DNA from: JAJYIW01 sp963781665
Lineage (GTDB): Bacteria; Chloroflexota; Anaerolineae; Anaerolineales; Anaerolineaceae
Direction: 5' to 3'
Assembly: GCA_963781665.1 (NCBI GenBank)
Contig: CAWAGA010000002.1
Coordinates: 4,960,001-5,024,000, forward strand
DNA: 64,000 nt
Shown here piece after piece: positions 36,169-46,246 of this stretch (its first letter is position 1; every line of letters begins with the position of its first letter). The position numbers and the translations under genes are program-made. The notes beneath the pieces were generated by a model that was given only the letters and a program-made list of their open reading frames with translations, was not told where the DNA came from and did not search any database.

Positions 36169-37282
36169 ATGAAGGCTATTTCGTTAACTGTCGGTACAAC
36201 TGCCATCGATTTGGTAGACCGTCCGGAACCGCAGATCACTGCACCGGATGAAATAAAAGTGCATGTTTTACAGGTTGGAATTTGTGGGACGGACCGCGAA
36301 GAGGTCTCCGGAGGGCGCGCCCTGGCGCCTGACGACCAAAAGAGTTCTGGTCATCGGTCACGAAATGTTCTCTCAAGTCACAGCGGTTGGAAGCTCGGTC
36401 AAGAAGGTCAAGCCGGGTGATTATGCCGTATTTACCGTCAGGCGCGGTTGTGGCGAATGCCTGCCGTGCACCATGAACCGTTCGGATATGTGCCGTACAG
36501 GTAAATATCACGAACGCGGAATCTGGGGACTGGACGGTTATCAATCAACCTATGTTGTCGATAAGGAACAGTATGTCGTCCGGGTGCCAACCGAATTGGC
36601 CAATGTAGGGGTGCTATGCGAACCGCTATCGGTAGCAGAAAAAGCCATCGACGAAGCTGTGCGTTTGCAATCTGCGCGCCTGCCGGATAGTCTGGCGACG
36701 CCTGACTGGCTTTATGGACGCACCTGCCTGGTTGCCGGAATCGGGCCAATCGGCCTGCTCGCCGCCATGGCGCTGCGATTGCGCGGAGCTGAAGTCTATG
36801 GGATTGACATCGTCGACGAGGGCTCGCCTAGACCAAGCTGGCTGAAAGCAATCGGTGGCAAGTACATCGACAGCCGCCAGGTCAAGACAGACCTGGTTGA
36901 AACCATCGTACCTCCGATGGACCTGGTTTTCGATGCAACCGGAGTACCGGTGATGGAATTCAATCTGATGGATACTCTTAACCAGGACGGCATCTACGTT
37001 TTAACGGGTATCCCTGGGGGCGATCGACCACTGGAGATCGATGGTTCCGAGATCATTCGCCGCATGGTGCTTCAAAATCTGGTCATGTTCGGGAGTGTAA
37101 ACGCTTCCCGCGACCATTTCCAATTAGCAGTCAGCGATCTCACCACGGCTCGGCTCAAATGGGGCAAGATAATCGACAGCCTGATCACCCATCGTTTTGC
37201 ATTTACAAATTACAAAGAGGGACTTACTCAACATTTAGACGGTGAGATCAAAGCTGTCATCGATTGGTCGGAAGCGAGGTAA
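36169..37282 (+). CDS. Zinc-dependent glucose 1-dehydrogenase-like protein, frameshifted
   Basis: Medium-chain dehydrogenase/reductase of about 370 aa after correction. GICGTDREEVSGG, with the zinc Cys, closely resembles archaeal-type glucose dehydrogenases. GHEMFSQV, structural-zinc-region cysteines in RRGCGECLPCTMNRSDMC, and nucleotide loop GIGPIGLLAAMAL follow. The frame changes at the A4 run 36338-36341; one A fewer gives QRVLVIGHEM. Neighbours strongly support sugar oxidation: zwf before it and a GH15 glucosidase after it. Other polyol dehydrogenases of the family remain possible. Confidence 0.85.
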
Positions 37283-37284
37283 AT

Positions 37285-39715
37285 GTGAAAGATGAAAATC
37301 GCCATCAAGAGGTACCCGGTTGGCCCGGGATAGCACCACGCTGGACCTCAAGCGCGAAGGATGGGGTAGGAACATCATTGAGCAACACCAGCCGGGTATG
37401 GTTCACCCTTAGCCACGGAATCATCAACGAAGTTTATTACCCGCGCCTCGACCAGGCGTGTACACGTGATCTGGAGTTCATCATCACCGACGGACGGGAT
37501 TTCTTCTCAGAAGAAAAACGGGATGCAAACTCCCAGATCGAGTTTCTGACGAATGGAGTACCGGCATTTCACATTACGAATACCTGCCGCCAAGGCCGGT
37601 ACAAAATCGAGAAGGAAATTATTGCAGATCCTCACCGGGATACCGTGCTGCAAAAAGTAAAGTTTTCGGCGTTAAAAGGCTCTCTGGCAGATTACCACGT
37701 CTATTTACTGCTAGCCCCCCACATAGGCAACCACGGGTATGGAAACAACGCCTGGGTTGGAGATTACAAGGGCGATCCCATGATCTTTGCCGAACGTGAA
37801 AGCGATGCAATGGCATTAGCTTGCTCTACCCCATTTCTGAACCGCTCGGTGGGCTACGTTGGCGTATCAGATGGATGGCAGGACCTTAACAAGCATCGCC
37901 AGATGACCTGGTTTTTCAAACGGGTGAACGACGGTAATGTGGCTCTGACAGCCGAAATCGATGTGACATCAACCGGCGGTGAACTCGTTTTAGCCCTGGG
38001 TTTTGGCACCGATGCGGCAGAAGCCGGGTTCCGGGCCCGATTAAGTTTATATGCCGGGTTCGACCATGCTAAACATAAGTACATTAACGAGTGGCAGGCC
38101 TGGCAGGAAACCCTCCTGAAGCTGGAAACAAACGAAGAAGGGTGCCGTAATATTTACCAGGTTTCGACCAGTGTGATGCGCATCCACGAAGCCAAGCGGT
38201 TTCCGGGTGGGTTGATCGCCAGCCTATCGATTCCATGGGGCTCGATTAAAGGGGACGATGACATGGGGGGATACCATCTGGTGTGGCCGCGCGACCTGGT
38301 CGAAGCGGCAGGCGGTTTGATCGCCGCAGGGGCCAAGGCGGATGGGCACCGTATCCTGGAATACCTGCAGGTCACTCAAGAAGCTGATGGCCACTGGCCG
38401 CAGAATATGTGGTTGGACGGTTCGCCGTACTGGGATGGTATCCAGATCGATGAAGCAGCATTCCCCATTTTATTGGTGGATATGGCTGCGCGGGCGCATA
38501 CATTACCTGAAAGCGAACGTTCTCGCTATTGGCCGATGGTCCTCAAAGCAGCCAGATTCATCGTCCGGTATGGACCTGTCACACAGGAAGATCGTTGGGA
38601 AGAAGACCCGGGTTATTCACCCTTCACGCTGGCGGTCGAAATAGCAGCATTAACCGTAGCTGCTCGGATCGCTGAAGAGCATAACGAACCGGGGATCGCT
38701 GAATACTTGCGAGAGACTGCCGATAATTGGAATGCGAATATCGAACGCTGGACTTACGTCAGCGGCACAGAACTGGCAAAAAAAACCGGGGTCGATGGCT
38801 ATTATGTGCGCATTGCTCCGCCAGAAGTAACTGAAGCATCCTCTCCTGCATCCGGTTTCGTGCCTATTAAAAACCGGCCCGCCGACCAAAGCCAGGAACC
38901 GGCAACCCATATCGTCAGTCCGGACGCGCTGGCGCTGGTTCGCTTTGGATTGCGAGCCGCCGACGACCCTAAAATCCTCAATACCATAAAAGTTATCGAC
39001 CAGCTGCTCAAAGTTGATACTCCTCTCGGTCCGGCGTGGCACCGGTATAACGACGACGGTTACGGAGAACACCAAGATGGTTCTCCGTTTGACGGTACCG
39101 GAATCGGCCGGGCCTGGCCCCTGCTGACCGGCGAACGAGCTCATTACGAAATTGCCGCCGGTCACATGGATGAGGCCAAACGACTGAGAGGAGTTCTTAC
39201 AGTGTTTTGCAAATGAGGGCGGCCTGATTTCAGAACAAATTTGGGACAGCGCCGATATCCCGGAAAAAGAGCTCAGATTCGGGAGGCCATCTGGATCGGC
39301 TATGCCGCTGGTCTGGGCTCATGCCGAATATATCAAGTTGTGCCGGTCTCTTCGGGATGGGTGTGTTTTCGATACACCTCAAGACACCCTCCAGCGATAT
39401 ATAAGTCGTAAGTCGCCATCACCCTGGACATCCTGGCGTTTCAACGGCAAGGTGCGATCGATGCCCCTGGGAAAAAAACTCAGGATCGAGCTCTTTGCAC
39501 CTGCTATCGTACACTGGAGCAACGACCATTGGAAGACCAGCCACGACGTAGAAACCCGTGATAGCGGAATGGGTATTTTCCTGGTCGACCTACCAGATCC
39601 TGGCCTTAAAACCGGCGAGCAAATTTTCTTCACATTCCATTGGCATGACCCCGACCGTTGGGAAGGCCAGGATTATGAAGTGACCATTGTGGAAAAAGAG
39701 GCGAGCGGGGCTTGA
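37285..39715 (+). CDS. GH15 glucoamylase-like glycoside hydrolase, frameshifted
   Basis: About 810 aa after correction. An N-terminal beta-sandwich (WPGIAPRWTSSAKDGVGTS, VYYPRLDQACTRDLEF) precedes the GH15 barrel (GGYHLVWPRDLVEAAGG; general acid region RWEEDPGYSPFT). The frame breaks at the T4 run 39205-39208. One T fewer gives VFANEGGLISEQIWD, which holds the expected catalytic base Glu, then the C-terminal part to 39715. It starts at GTG 37285 with GAGG upstream. No signal peptide is seen, so it probably acts on internal glucans or malto-oligosaccharides. Trehalase activity, also found in GH15, cannot be excluded. Confidence 0.87.
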
Positions 39716-39834
39716 CTCACCTTCTCGAAACTGAATACTACCTGATATATTGAAAAACCAATCCGAACCTGCCTGGCAGCAGTTTGTTCAGGCAATGGGA
39801 TGCGCATTGGGTAGGATTCCGTCTTGGATAGGAC

Positions 39835-39916
39835 TTGTTCTGTGTCATGATCTATGTTAGAATATTGCTGCCCTCTGATCGGTTGCCCCCCTCAACCGGT
39901 TGGAGGGTATTTTTAT
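39835..39916 (+). terminator. Possible promoter followed at once by terminator
   Basis: TTGTTC (39835-39840) and TAGAAT (39858-39863) are 17 bp apart. A hairpin (CCCTCAACC with GGTTGGAGGG, 39889-39907, one bulge) followed by TATTTTTATT starts about 20 bp after the predicted RNA start. The hairpin probably ends the sugar operon; the promoter may be chance. The rest of the 39716-40115 gap shows only TATAAT at 39947-39952 and an unconvincing 73-codon frame. Confidence 0.55.
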
Positions 39917-40115
39917 TCTGGATTAATTCAATTCTTCAATGCAGTGTATAATTATTACGTCCATGAGACAACCAACGGACACAAAAAAAACATCATTGAA
40001 AAAATAGCCACGTTTTGGGAGGAAACTAAATTGTATGGGATGACAGGTTGGCACGAAATTTGCTGCATATTATGACCGGACATATTGTACTAATTTGCCC
40101 TCAATAAGGTGATGT

Positions 40116-42656
40116 ATGCTCGCTTCAAAAGCCAACCCTATCCGTGTATTGTTAGTCGATGCCGATACTGACCTGCGAAAGCAGGTGATCGAAATCACTC
40201 ATTTCTGCCCCAACGGCGTTTACAATTACAGAAGCTGGTGAACGTGCCACGCTCGAGGAATTTTTCACCAACACATCAAATGAATTTAACTTCGACGTGG
40301 TCGTTAGCGAGATTAATTTCCCTGAAATTTTAAATTTCGAACCCGATTCGATTGGTTCAATCACGAGAACCCTCAATACCCATCATTATTCTTACAGCCA
40401 ATCATTCGATAAATGCTGCCATTAAAACCAGTAAGGTTGGAATCGCAGACTATGTATTGAAATCCTCGAGGAATTTGCGACGACTGCCTGAGATAATCAT
40501 GGCTGCCATCGAATACAAGCGGAAATCGGGAAGATTTTCCTCTCAAGGTAAAGCCGAAGAGCAGTTGAGGACATATGCAGATGAGATCGTGCGCAAGAAC
40601 CAGGCTCTGGCTGAAGCGCGCGATAGAGCCGTTGAAGCATCTCGACTTAAATCGGAATATTTGGCGATGATGGGACACGAGATCCGCACCCCGATGAACG
40701 CCATGACCGGGATGACCGAATTGTTGCTAGATACCCAATTAAGCCGCGAACAGCGGGATTACATAGAAATCCTGAGAGACTCGAGCCAGGTCTTGTTAAC
40801 CCTCATCAATGATATCCTCGATTTTTCGAAGATCGAAGCAGGTAAACTTGCCCTGGAGAAGATCGAGTTCAATCCGTTGGAGCTGGCAGAGTCGGCGATC
40901 GACGTATTCGCAATGAATGCGTGCAAGAAAAACGTTGGCCTGACCATCTACGTTTCACCGCAAATACCTTCACTGGTCAAAGGCGATCCGATGCGTTTGC
41001 GGCAAGTTTTGAACAACTTGATCAGCAACGCAGTGAAATTTACAGAATTGGGCGAAGTCGAAGTCAGGGTTGATTTGCTCGAAGACACCGATAAATACGT
41101 TATGCTGCTGTTCCAGGTACGGGACACCGGGATCGGGTTATCGGAAGAAAGCCAGGCGACCTTATTCCAGCCTTTTACTCAGGCAGAAGGCAGCATATCA
41201 CGCCGTTATGGGGGTTCTGGCCTTGGTTTGGCTATTTCACGCCGGTTGGTTGAGCTGATGGATGGTGAGATCAGCGTTGCCAGTGTTATTGGAAAAGGGT
41301 CTACCTTCTGGTTCACAGCAACGTTCGAGAAATGCAATCTTCCGGAAATTAAACCAATTTGGAAATCTGATTTCGGCTCGATTGGACTGAAAGCTCTGGT
41401 GTCCGACCAGAACCAAACCACCCGCCAGGTGATCAAAAATTACCTGGAAATGTTGGAGATGCGGGTCGATGAAGCCGGTGATAGTATAGAAGCGCTGCAA
41501 GCATTAACCTCTGGGGTGCAAGCAGGTGATCCTTACCAATTTGCGGTGATCGGCCTCAATTTACCTGCGATCATCGATCCCGAGCTTCCACCCGAGATCG
41601 TCCAACTGGGTTCAATTTCGGCTACATACACGATCATCATGGTGCCTATCGACCAACGCCGCCTGGGAGAGAATGCTGTTAAACTGGGTTTTTCAGCCTA
41701 CCTGATCAAACCAATCAAGCGCAATCATTTTCTAGAGACCATCCACAATCTCTATCAAGGGAAGATAACGACCTCAGATCGGGATACAAAAGACATCACG
41801 TCAATCCTGGCGAACGAGACTCCTCCAGTGCAAGAAGTCAAACCACAAGTTAATGCCAACCGCCACCCCGTTCTCCTGGTCGACGATAATACGACCAACT
41901 TACGGCTTGCAACCCTGCAATTAAAGAAGCTGGGCTATTCAGTCGATGCTTTCAGCAGCAGTAAAAAAGCAGTCGCAGCAGCCACGGAAAAGCCCGGGAA
42001 GTATCTGGCCATCTTGATGGACTTGCAGATGCCGGAACTGGATGGATTTGAAGCAACCCGCCAGATCCGCAGCTTCGAAACTGAGAATAAATTACATACC
42101 CCAATCATCGCCTTGACCGCCAGCGCCGTCGACCATGACCGGGATGCCTGCATTGAAGCCGGAATGGATGACATTATCACCAAACCGGTCATGCTGGCGA
42201 CCCTCCATAAAGTGCTTCAAAATTGGGGGATGCGCCAATACCGTTCACGAGTTCGAAAATGCGTCATCACCAGCCTGGCCTGAAATATCTCACCTTCTCG
42301 ATGCAACCATTTTACGGGAAATCATCAGCATGCAAACGCCAGGCGAGCCTGATATCCTGGTAGAATTGATCGATATTTACCTCCAGGATTCGGTTAAATA
42401 TTTAGATAAAATTATAGAAGCCGCAAATAGCGGAGAACTCGATCTGTTGAAGCGATCCATTCACAGCCTTAAAGGCTCCAGCGGAAATATTGGAGCCAGA
42501 TTCTTTGCTGCACGCTGCGATGAGCTCGAGAACTCACTTAAACAGGGAGATATAAAAAGTGCGAAAAAGCTGCTCCCACAGGTCGAAATCGAATACAATC
42601 AAGTTCGCACCGTACTGAGCGATTATCGGGAAAAACGAATTCAGCTTAACGCTTGA
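40116..42656 (+). CDS. Hybrid histidine kinase (REC-HisKA-HATPase-REC-REC-HPt), three frameshifts
   Basis: About 846 aa after correction. The first receiver starts IRVLLVDADTDL. The HisKA phospho-His is in MMGHEIRTPMNAM. HATPase shows LISNAVKFTE, DTGIGLSEES and GSGLGLAIS. A degenerate receiver (FAVIGLNLPA, no acceptor Asp) precedes a normal one (ILMDLQMPELDG). HPt carries IHSLKGSSGNIGA. Frame changes: C4 at 40208-40211, about 40339-40352, and G5 at 42225-42229, each with one extra base. Correcting the last joins the kinase to its HPt domain (QNWGCANTVHEFENA). No membrane helix, so cytoplasmic sensing is likely. Confidence 0.85.
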
Positions 42657-42721
42657 TGAGAAAACAATAGCGCTGTTTAGCCATTCATAAAAAAGAGGCG
42701 TTCGGTAAAGGAGTTTTACGG

Positions 42722-43702
42722 ATGAAAACGTTATCAATCGGGAAATATCGCCGACTACAGCAATGTTCAACTTCACGCCAAATCATATCGGTATTAGCTT
42801 TAGATCACCGCCAGAATCTACGCCATTCGCTGCGTCCCACGGCTCCGGAAACGGTCACCGCCGAAGAGCTGTCCAGCTTTAAAATCGAAATCGTCCGGTC
42901 GATTGCACCGGTTTCAAGCGCGGTATTGCTGGACCCACAGTTCGGCGCAGCGCAGTGTATTTCAGCCGGGGTCTTTCCTTCACACGTGGGCATGCTGGCT
43001 TCGGTGGAAGCATCAGGTTACAGTGGGGAACCAACCTCACGAGTCAGCGGCATCCTACCGGGCTGGAGCGTATCAAAAATCGAGCGAATGGGCGCCAGCG
43101 CTGTCAAACTACTGGTGTATTACCACCCTCAATCCAGCAAGGCAAAAGAAATCGAAGACCTGGTCGCAGCCGTAGCTGCCGGCTGTGAGGATGTCGATAT
43201 TCCCCTCTTCCTCGAAATTCTGTCATATTCACCCGACCCGGCAGTCAAGAAACTAACGGGGAAAGACCGGCGGCAGGTGGTGCTTGAATCTGCCGATCGT
43301 TTGACTATTCCGGGGGTAGACATTCTCAAAGCCGAATTTCCGCTCGATATTGCCAGCGTGCAAGATGAGAAAGAATGGGGCGCTGCTTGCGCAGAATTAT
43401 CCACAGCCAGCCATGCCCCCTGGGTGCTGCTGTCGGCGTCAGTTGCATACGAGATTTTCCTTCGCCAGGTTACTGCAGCCTGTGAAAATGGAGCCACCGG
43501 GGTAGCCGTGGGACGAGCTGTTTGGCAAGAAGCAACCAGCATGATTGGCGCCGATCGCCAGGACTTTGTCGCCGGTCTAGGCCGCGAACGGATGGCGCGC
43601 TTAACCGCTTTGTGCAACGGGTTAGGAAAACCCTGGACCGAGATCTATTCTCCAACCAGCGTATCTGAAGAATGGTATAAAGAATACCAGGATCTGCATT
43701 GA
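42722..43702 (+). CDS. LacD/YihT-like class I aldolase
   Basis: 326 aa, of the tagatose-bisphosphate/sulfofructose-phosphate aldolase family. It has LALDHRQNLRH near the N-terminus, GASAVKLLVYYHP with the likely Schiff-base lysine, FLEILSYS and DILKAEFPLD. AAAGGAG precedes the ATG. It may cleave a ketose phosphate, but no lac, tagatose or sulfoquinovose genes accompany it, so the substrate is open. The his promoter starts inside its final codons. Confidence 0.85.
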   Translation: MKTLSIGKYRRLQQCSTSRQIISVLALDHRQNLRHSLRPTAPETVTAEELSSFKIEIVRSIAPVSSAVLLDPQFGAAQCISAGVFPSHVGMLASVEASGYSGEPTSRVSGILPGWSVSKIERMGASAVKLLVYYHPQSSKAKEIEDLVAAVAAGCEDVDIPLFLEILSYSPDPAVKKLTGKDRRQVVLESADRLTIPGVDILKAEFPLDIASVQDEKEWGAACAELSTASHAPWVLLSASVAYEIFLRQVTAACENGATGVAVGRAVWQEATSMIGADRQDFVAGLGRERMARLTALCNGLGKPWTEIYSPTSVSEEWYKEYQDLH

Positions 43703-43727
43703 CATATAATGATTATTCTGGTAAATT
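43699..43727 (+). promoter_or_regulatory. his operon promoter
   Basis: TTGACA (43699-43704) and TAAATT (43722-43727), spacer 17 bp, predict a start near 43733-43735, only a few bases before the leader peptide ATG at 43737. Confidence 0.6.
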
Positions 43728-43736
43728 AGAAAACTA

Positions 43737-43790
43737 ATGATTACTGGAACTGGCATCCACCATCATCACTTAAACCTCTTTCCCAACTGA
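43737..43790 (+). CDS. hisL: his leader peptide
   Basis: 17-codon frame MITGTGIHHHHLNLFPN. Codons 8-11 are CAC CAT CAT CAC, four histidines in a row, directly upstream of a terminator and the complete his operon. That is the hallmark of ribosome-mediated attenuation: stalling at the His codons when charged tRNA-His is scarce. The predicted RNA start is so close that the peptide may be translated from a nearly leaderless message. Function is inferred from the arrangement, which is hard to explain otherwise. Confidence 0.82.
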   Translation: MITGTGIHHHHLNLFPN

Positions 43791-43856
43791 CCGAGGTCGC
43801 GTGAGTTTTGGTTATAATGAAATTACTCCCCCGGTCTTCCGGGGGTCTTTTTTTTA
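43789..43856 (+). terminator. his attenuator: terminator and antiterminator
   Basis: The terminator is CCCCCGG (43828-43834), loop TCTT, CCGGGGG (43839-43845), then TCTTTTTTTT. An alternative pairing exists: GACCGAGG (43789-43796), which overlaps the leader stop codon, can pair with CCCCGGTC (43829-43836) with one mismatch. That would use up the 5' side of the terminator. A ribosome stalled on the upstream His codons would leave 43789-43796 free and favour readthrough. Confidence 0.8.
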
Positions 43857-43888
43857 TCAAAGGGTTTGATTGGAGAAAGGAAGAGCAC

Positions 43889-44929
43889 ATGGAAATTGAT
43901 TCATCAACAACGAAAGAAATGAGCCACACCAGCTTACCATCACGCCTGTTGCGCCTTTCTCTCCCCTCCAAAGGGCGTTTAAGCGAAGACAGCCTCTATT
44001 TTCTAAATGACTGCGGGCTGCGAGTTGATAAGCCTAACCCGCGCCAGTATCAGGCACACATCCGAGCTCTGCCTGAGCTGCTGGTCCTTTTCCAACGCCC
44101 GGGGGACATCGTGGTGAGCGTACGCGATGGTAGCGTTGAGTTTGGAATCACCGGGTTGGATGTGGTCCACGAGCGAAAAGGCGAGAGTGACGATCTGCTC
44201 ATTCTGCACGACGGGCTCAATTTCGGCCACTGTACCCTTTCACTGGCAGTGCCTGAAAACTGGGAACCGGTACTCACCATTGAAGACTTACGGGATTACA
44301 CCCAAAACCTGGGCCGGCCGCTGCGTGTCGCCACGAAGTACCCTACTTTGACTGGCAAGTTCCTGGCAGAACGATCCATTCCGCATACGCTGATCTCAGC
44401 TGAAGGTACCCTGGAAACAGCCCCGGCAATCGGTTATGCCGATATCATCTCCGACCTGGTCTCATCAGGACAGACTCTGCGGGACAATCGCCTGCGAGCC
44501 TTGCAGGATGGAATGATCCTGACATCGCAGGCCGCATTGATCGCCAACAGAGCCGCATTAAAAAATAATCCCCAGGTTTTGAAGGTGGCCCGATATCTTT
44601 TAGAGTTTTTTGAGGCCCATTTGGTGGCGGCGGATAACCTGGCAGTGTTTGCCAACATGCGTGGCACTTCCCCCGAATCAATTTCGGAACAGATCTTCTC
44701 CAAGATGACCATCAGCGGCTTGCAAGGACCGACGATATCACGGGTTCACGTACGCCAGCAAGACCCCAACTGGTTTGCGGTCAACATCATCGTACAGCGT
44801 TCCGAATTATTCCAGGCAATCAGCGAATTGCGCGCTATCGGCGGCAGCGGTGTTGTCGTACTGCCGGTTACCTATATATTCGATGAAGAGCCGCAGCGTT
44901 ACAAGGCCATGCTGGAGGTGCTATGCTGA
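43889..44929 (+). CDS. hisG: ATP phosphoribosyltransferase HisG, long form
   Basis: First and committed step of histidine synthesis: PRPP + ATP to phosphoribosyl-ATP. 346 aa; the catalytic part has LSLPSKGRLSED, a VSVRDGSVEFGITGLDVVHE region and the PRPP loop LISAEGTLETAPAIGYADII (in part). A C-terminal domain of about 90 residues is the feedback-inhibition module of long-form enzymes, which explains the absence of hisZ. The start at 43889 follows GGAAGAG. It overlaps hisD by 7 bp. Confidence 0.95.
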   Translation: MEIDSSTTKEMSHTSLPSRLLRLSLPSKGRLSEDSLYFLNDCGLRVDKPNPRQYQAHIRALPELLVLFQRPGDIVVSVRDGSVEFGITGLDVVHERKGESDDLLILHDGLNFGHCTLSLAVPENWEPVLTIEDLRDYTQNLGRPLRVATKYPTLTGKFLAERSIPHTLISAEGTLETAPAIGYADIISDLVSSGQTLRDNRLRALQDGMILTSQAALIANRAALKNNPQVLKVARYLLEFFEAHLVAADNLAVFANMRGTSPESISEQIFSKMTISGLQGPTISRVHVRQQDPNWFAVNIIVQRSELFQAISELRAIGGSGVVVLPVTYIFDEEPQRYKAMLEVLC

Positions 44930-46246
44930 AGCTTTTTTCTCCAGAAGAAGCCAGAACCTCGCTATTGGTACGCCAACCTTTGGATGAAATGCCAGTCCCG
45001 GTTGGATTATCCCAGTCACTGGAACATCTTTTTGGAGATGCGCTGACACCCGACCAGGCGGTCAGCCGCATCCTGAGTGACGTACGCAAACGTGGGGATC
45101 CAGCCTTGATCGAATGGACTGCCCGATTGGACGGGTACCAACCTGAACGGCTCACAATCTCAAGCGAAAGATTGCAATCTGCGCTGACCAACCTGCCCAA
45201 GGACCAGCGCCTGGCTTTGGAAACCGCCGCCGACCGCATCCGCCGATTCTACCAGGCCCAACCGGTAACATCGTGGTTGACACAGGCTTTGGGTGGAACT
45301 TTGGGCCAGCTCGTGCGTCCAATCCGGCGGGTGGGGCTTTACATCCCATCCGGCAGCGCGCCGCTGCCGTCTACGATCCTGATGGCAGCCATACCGGCTC
45401 AAGTGGCTGGCGTCGCCGAGATCGTCATCACCACGCCACCTCAGAAAGGTGGAGGGGTAGCTCCTATCATTCTGGCTGCTGCAGCCCTGCTCGGGATCGA
45501 AGAGGTGATCACCCTGGGAGGCGCTCAAGCAATCGCAGCCCTGGCTTTTGGAACCCAATCGATTGCCAGGGTCGATAAGATCTTCGGGCCAGGTAATCTA
45601 TTCGTGACCTTGGCGAAACGCCAGGTCTACGGTATGGTAGGCATTGACGGGCTGGCAGGGCCAACCGAGACACTGGTGATTGCAGACGAGTTCAGCCAAC
45701 CCTACCTGGGTCGCAGCCGACCTGCTGGCCCAGGCTGAACACGACCCTCTGGCGGCGGCCATATTGTTATCACCCTCAGCCCGATTGATTTCTCAGGTCA
45801 GAGAAGGAATAACTCAGCAGGTCGAACACCTCAGCCGGAGCGGTATCATCTCGGCTGCTCTGGCGAATCGCTCAGGCGCAGTGCTGACTTCTTCAATTGA
45901 TGAAGCCATCCAGCTCGCCAATCAATATGCCCCCGAACATCTGTGCCTGTCTGTCGCTGACCCCTGGAATTGGGTTGAGAAAATCACGGCGGCCGGTGGG
46001 ATCTTCGTGGGTGAGAATTCGTTCGAGGTGCTGGGCGATTACGTTGCCGGACCCAGCCATGTAATGCCAACCGGAGGATCGGCCCGTTTTGCTTCACCTT
46101 TGAATGTACTGGATTTCGTCCACCTGGTTAGCTTGATCGCCCTCGACCCCGCTACCACCCGGCAAATCGCCCCCATTGCGGCAACCCTGGCGTCGTGTGA
46201 GGGGTTAAGTGCCCACGCCGCAGCCGCGAGGGCAAGAATATCATGA
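44923..46246 (+). CDS. hisD: Histidinol dehydrogenase HisD, frameshifted
   Basis: It oxidises histidinol to histidine in two NAD steps. The first part reads to GLAGPTETLVIADE. The second part continues in another frame with SANPTWVAADLLAQAEHDP (zinc Gln/His), YAPEHL (catalytic Glu-His) and GPSHVMPTGG. Removing one T at 45691-45692 joins them exactly to give about 440 aa. Because the second part holds the zinc and catalytic residues, the shift would abolish activity if real. The intact operon around it argues for sequence error. It overlaps hisC by 4 bp. Confidence 0.92.

Noticed and set aside
39854..40075. 73-codon ORF on plus strand
   Set aside because: It runs through a terminator hairpin, has no ribosome site and has an odd Cys/Tyr-rich composition.
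43705..43710. TATAAT directly after the his TTGACA
   Set aside because: There is no space between the two hexamers; the pair with TAAATT at 17 bp is the sensible promoter.
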